From positions 1 through 42,402 of the forward strand of contig CAMFHP010000069.1 in the NCBI GenBank assembly GCA_945952225.1: DNA of 42,402 nucleotides, read 5' to 3'. Shown piece by piece: positions 40,787-42,402 of the stretch. Under the pieces are notes generated by a model. It ran no database searches. It was given only the letters and a program-made list of their open reading frames with translations, and had not been told where the DNA came from. The stretch is from an uncultured Myxococcaceae bacterium (GTDB taxonomy: Bacteria > Myxococcota_A > Polyangia > Polyangiales > Ga0077539). The translations under genes were made by a program, and so were the position numbers. The first letter of the stretch is position 1; each line of letters starts with the position of its first letter.

Positions 40787-42402
40787 GTGCGCCCCTCACC
40801 GCTCGCCGTCGCCCTGCTGCTGGTCTCGTCTGCGTGCGCGCGTTCGCGTGACGGCGACGTACCCGACGTGCCCCCGATCACCGTGGGCCTGTCGCTTCCG
40901 CTCACACCTCCGCCCGCCGACGCCTCCGTCGACGCCGACGAGTTCGAACGGGCCTACCGCCGCGCCCTCGCCGAACAGGCCGAACGCGCCGCCCGCGACG
41001 CCCCCGACGCGAGCGCCGCCGCACCGCCCACGCCCGCACCGCGCCGCCGTGGCGATCCGCTCGCGGTGGCGATCAGCATCGCGCTCCCGACCGCGGCGGA
41101 GCCCGCGCATCCCGAGCCTCCGCATCCCGAGCCCGCGCATCGCGAGCCGCCGCCCGTGGCTCCGCAGCGTGCGGCTCGCGTTGCCGTTGCGCATCCCGAG
41201 CCCGCGCCCGAGTCGCACACGAGTGCGCCGACGACGCCCGCTCCGCGCGTTGCGCCTGCGCCTGCTCCGCACGTTGCTGCTGCGCCTGCGCCTGCACCGC
41301 GTGTTGCCGCTGCGCCTGCGCCTGCACCGCGTGTTGCTGCTGCGCCTGCGCCTGCACCGCGTGTTGCTACGGCACCTACTCCGACGCCCGCTCCGCACGT
41401 CACCGCAGCGCCTACACCCGCGCCCCCTGCACCTGCTCCACGCGTCGCTGCGGCCCCCACTCCGACGCCCGCTCCGCACGTTGCTCCGGCGCCCGCTCCG
41501 CGCGTCGTTGCGGCACCCACGCCCGCGCGTGCTCCGCGTGTCGCCGCTGCGTCCCCAGCGCCTCCCCCACGCGTCGCGGCTGCACCCACGCCTGCACCTT
41601 CTCTGCGCGTTGCTGCTGCGCCCGCGCCTGCTGCCCACGTCGCCACGCCTCCGCCTGCACCCGCTCCGCGCGTTGCCGCTGCGCCCACGCCCGCGCCTGC
41701 TCCGCACGTTGCTCCTGCGCCTGCTCCACGTGTCGCCGCTGCGCCTGCACCCGCGCCCCCTGCACCTCCCCCACGCGTCGCAGCGGCACCCACGCCCGCG
41801 CCAGCTCCGCGCGCTGCTCCGGCACCCGCGCCTGCTCCGCGCGTTGCTCCTGCGCCCGCTCCGCGCGTCACCGTCGCGCCGACACCTGCACCTCCCGCGT
41901 CAGCGCCTCACGTCGCTGCGGCAGCGACTCCGACGCCCGCTCCGCGCTCGGTCACGCCTCCAGCACCCGCTCCACGCGTCGCTGCGGCACCATCCTCCGC
42001 GGATCACGCGCACCACGCACATCACGGAGAGCACTCCGACGCATCGGACATTCCCCGTCCGCATCGTCATCACACCCACGGGCACCACGAAACGCCTTCC
42101 GAAGCGCCCACTGCGCGCGTCGCCGCTGCGCCCCCTGCACCCCCTCCGCGCGTCGCCGCTGCGCCCACTCCCGCGCCCGCTCCGCGCGTCGTCGCTGCGC
42201 CCCCTGCTCCCCCTCCGCGCATCGCCACTGCGCCCACTCCCGCGCCCGCTCCGCGCGTCGCACCACCGCCCCCTGCGCCCGCTCCGCGCGTCGCCGCTGC
42301 GCCCACGCCCGCACCGCGCGCAGTAACGCCACCGCCCGCGCCTGCACCGCGCGCAGTAACGCCACTCCCCGCGCCCACGCCGCGCGTCGCCGCTGCGCCC
42401 AC
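40787..42402 (+). CDS. Long Ala/Pro-repeat lipoprotein with histidine cluster (cut by window edge)
   Basis: The frame from a GTG at 40787 is open for 538 codons to the right edge, so the C-terminus is outside. A short signal peptide (PLAVALLLVSSAC) with Cys17 suggests lipidation, though the lipobox is relaxed. An acidic/charged stretch (DEFERAYRRALAEQAERAARD) follows, then HPEP repeats near 105-145. Then come more than 30 units of the APAPRVAAAP/APTPAPAPHV type. Near residues 405-440 lies a cluster with a dozen histidines (HAHHAHHGEH, then HRHHTHGHH), a possible metal-binding site. The repeat codons use GCT, CCT and GTT far more than neighbouring genes. The opposite strand is also open over long stretches, but no start or domain supports it. 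It is probably a wall- or envelope-spanning stalk protein. Confidence 0.65.
   Translation, partial: MRPSPLAVALLLVSSACARSRDGDVPDVPPITVGLSLPLTPPPADASVDADEFERAYRRALAEQAERAARDAPDASAAAPPTPAPRRRGDPLAVAISIALPTAAEPAHPEPPHPEPAHREPPPVAPQRAARVAVAHPEPAPESHTSAPTTPAPRVAPAPAPHVAAAPAPAPRVAAAPAPAPRVAAAPAPAPRVATAPTPTPAPHVTAAPTPAPPAPAPRVAAAPTPTPAPHVAPAPAPRVVAAPTPARAPRVAAASPAPPPRVAAAPTPAPSLRVAAAPAPAAHVATPPPAPAPRVAAAPTPAPAPHVAPAPAPRVAAAPAPAPPAPPPRVAAAPTPAPAPRAAPAPAPAPRVAPAPAPRVTVAPTPAPPASAPHVAAAATPTPAPRSVTPPAPAPRVAAAPSSADHAHHAHHGEHSDASDIPRPHRHHTHGHHETPSEAPTARVAAAPPAPPPRVAAAPTPAPAPRVVAAPPAPPPRIATAPTPAPAPRVAPPPPAPAPRVAAAPTPAPRAVTPPPAPAPRAVTPLPAPTPRVAAAP
41233..42402 (+). repeat. Imperfect Ala/Pro-coding tandem repeat region
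   Basis: Units of 24-45 bp built around CCGCGCGTTGCTGCTGCG and its variants run to the window edge, interrupted by the histidine-rich block at about 41999-42110. Almost all variation keeps the frame of the lipoprotein. Confidence 0.75.

Noticed and set aside
40954-42402. Minus-strand Gly/Ala-rich ORFs opposite the Ala/Pro repeat
   Set aside because: They have no signal peptide, ribosome site or domain. The plus-strand frame has a lipoprotein start and a coherent histidine block.

Overview
The window looks like the chromosome of a high-GC member of the Myxococcota, probably a Sandaracinus/Polyangia-type bacterium. This rests on family content, not on a database search. The supporting families are an IgGFc-binding-type lipoprotein, a MopE/Stig1-like cysteine motif with FG-GAP repeats, an AgmX/PglI C-terminal protein, a DUF4388 response regulator, several Roadblock/LC7 proteins, and many lipoproteins with Asp/Ala-rich linkers after the acylated cysteine.

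Left edge (1-2122): the right end of an integrated element. It carries a replication module on the minus strand: a 46-codon ORF, a DnaD-like or replication-organiser-like protein, and the N-terminus of a DnaB-type helicase that runs off the window. It ends at a 29-nt sequence (2094-2122) with the exact 8+5 acceptor/T-arm architecture of the 3' end of bacterial tRNA-Sec. I read this as the attR scar of integration into selC, with the intact tRNA expected beyond the left edge.

2148-5375: an esterase and an M23 metallopeptidase (overlapping genes), divergent from an ATP-grasp protein. 5366-11318: a minus-strand signalling cluster of eight genes. In transcription order these are a Roadblock-like protein, a PAS histidine kinase, a Roadblock/LC7 protein, an oxygen-binding di-iron (ODP) metallo-beta-lactamase-fold protein, a response regulator with DUF4388, an OmpA-like protein, a membrane-anchored coiled-coil/Roadblock protein, and a SLATT-type two-TM protein. 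No Ras-like GTPase (MglA-type) partner is present. This is the most system-like part of the window.

11425-24900: a short-chain dehydrogenase overlapping a DUF429 protein, an IgGFc-binding-type lipoprotein, a beta-barrel protein, a VIT/vWA protein, chorismate synthase (aroC), an AgmX-type TonB-like protein, then a plus-strand pair of overlapping genes encoding a propeller/di-haem lipoprotein and an FG-GAP lipoprotein. 24901-25713: decayed in-frame repeats leading into a basic-tailed protein of unknown function. 25838-33035: PhoD phosphatase, rhomboid protease, a haem-plus-copper-monooxygenase lipoprotein, a nitronate monooxygenase-like protein and a beta-propeller-like protein.

33047-42402: a MocR regulator divergent from a PPOX-GNAT fusion, a cytochrome c/lamin-tail lipoprotein with a 24-bp coding repeat, a GIY-YIG protein, an ABC-2 exporter whose two permease genes are separated by a flaG-like gene, and the start of a very long Ala/Pro-repeat lipoprotein with a histidine cluster.

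Two genome-style features recur. Many adjacent genes overlap as GTGA. At least seven genes have a TAnnnT/C hexamer only 6-9 nt before the start codon, which suggests leaderless transcripts. Long ORFs opposite real genes are common here and are treated as composition artefacts. No CRISPR array, rRNA or intact tRNA was seen.
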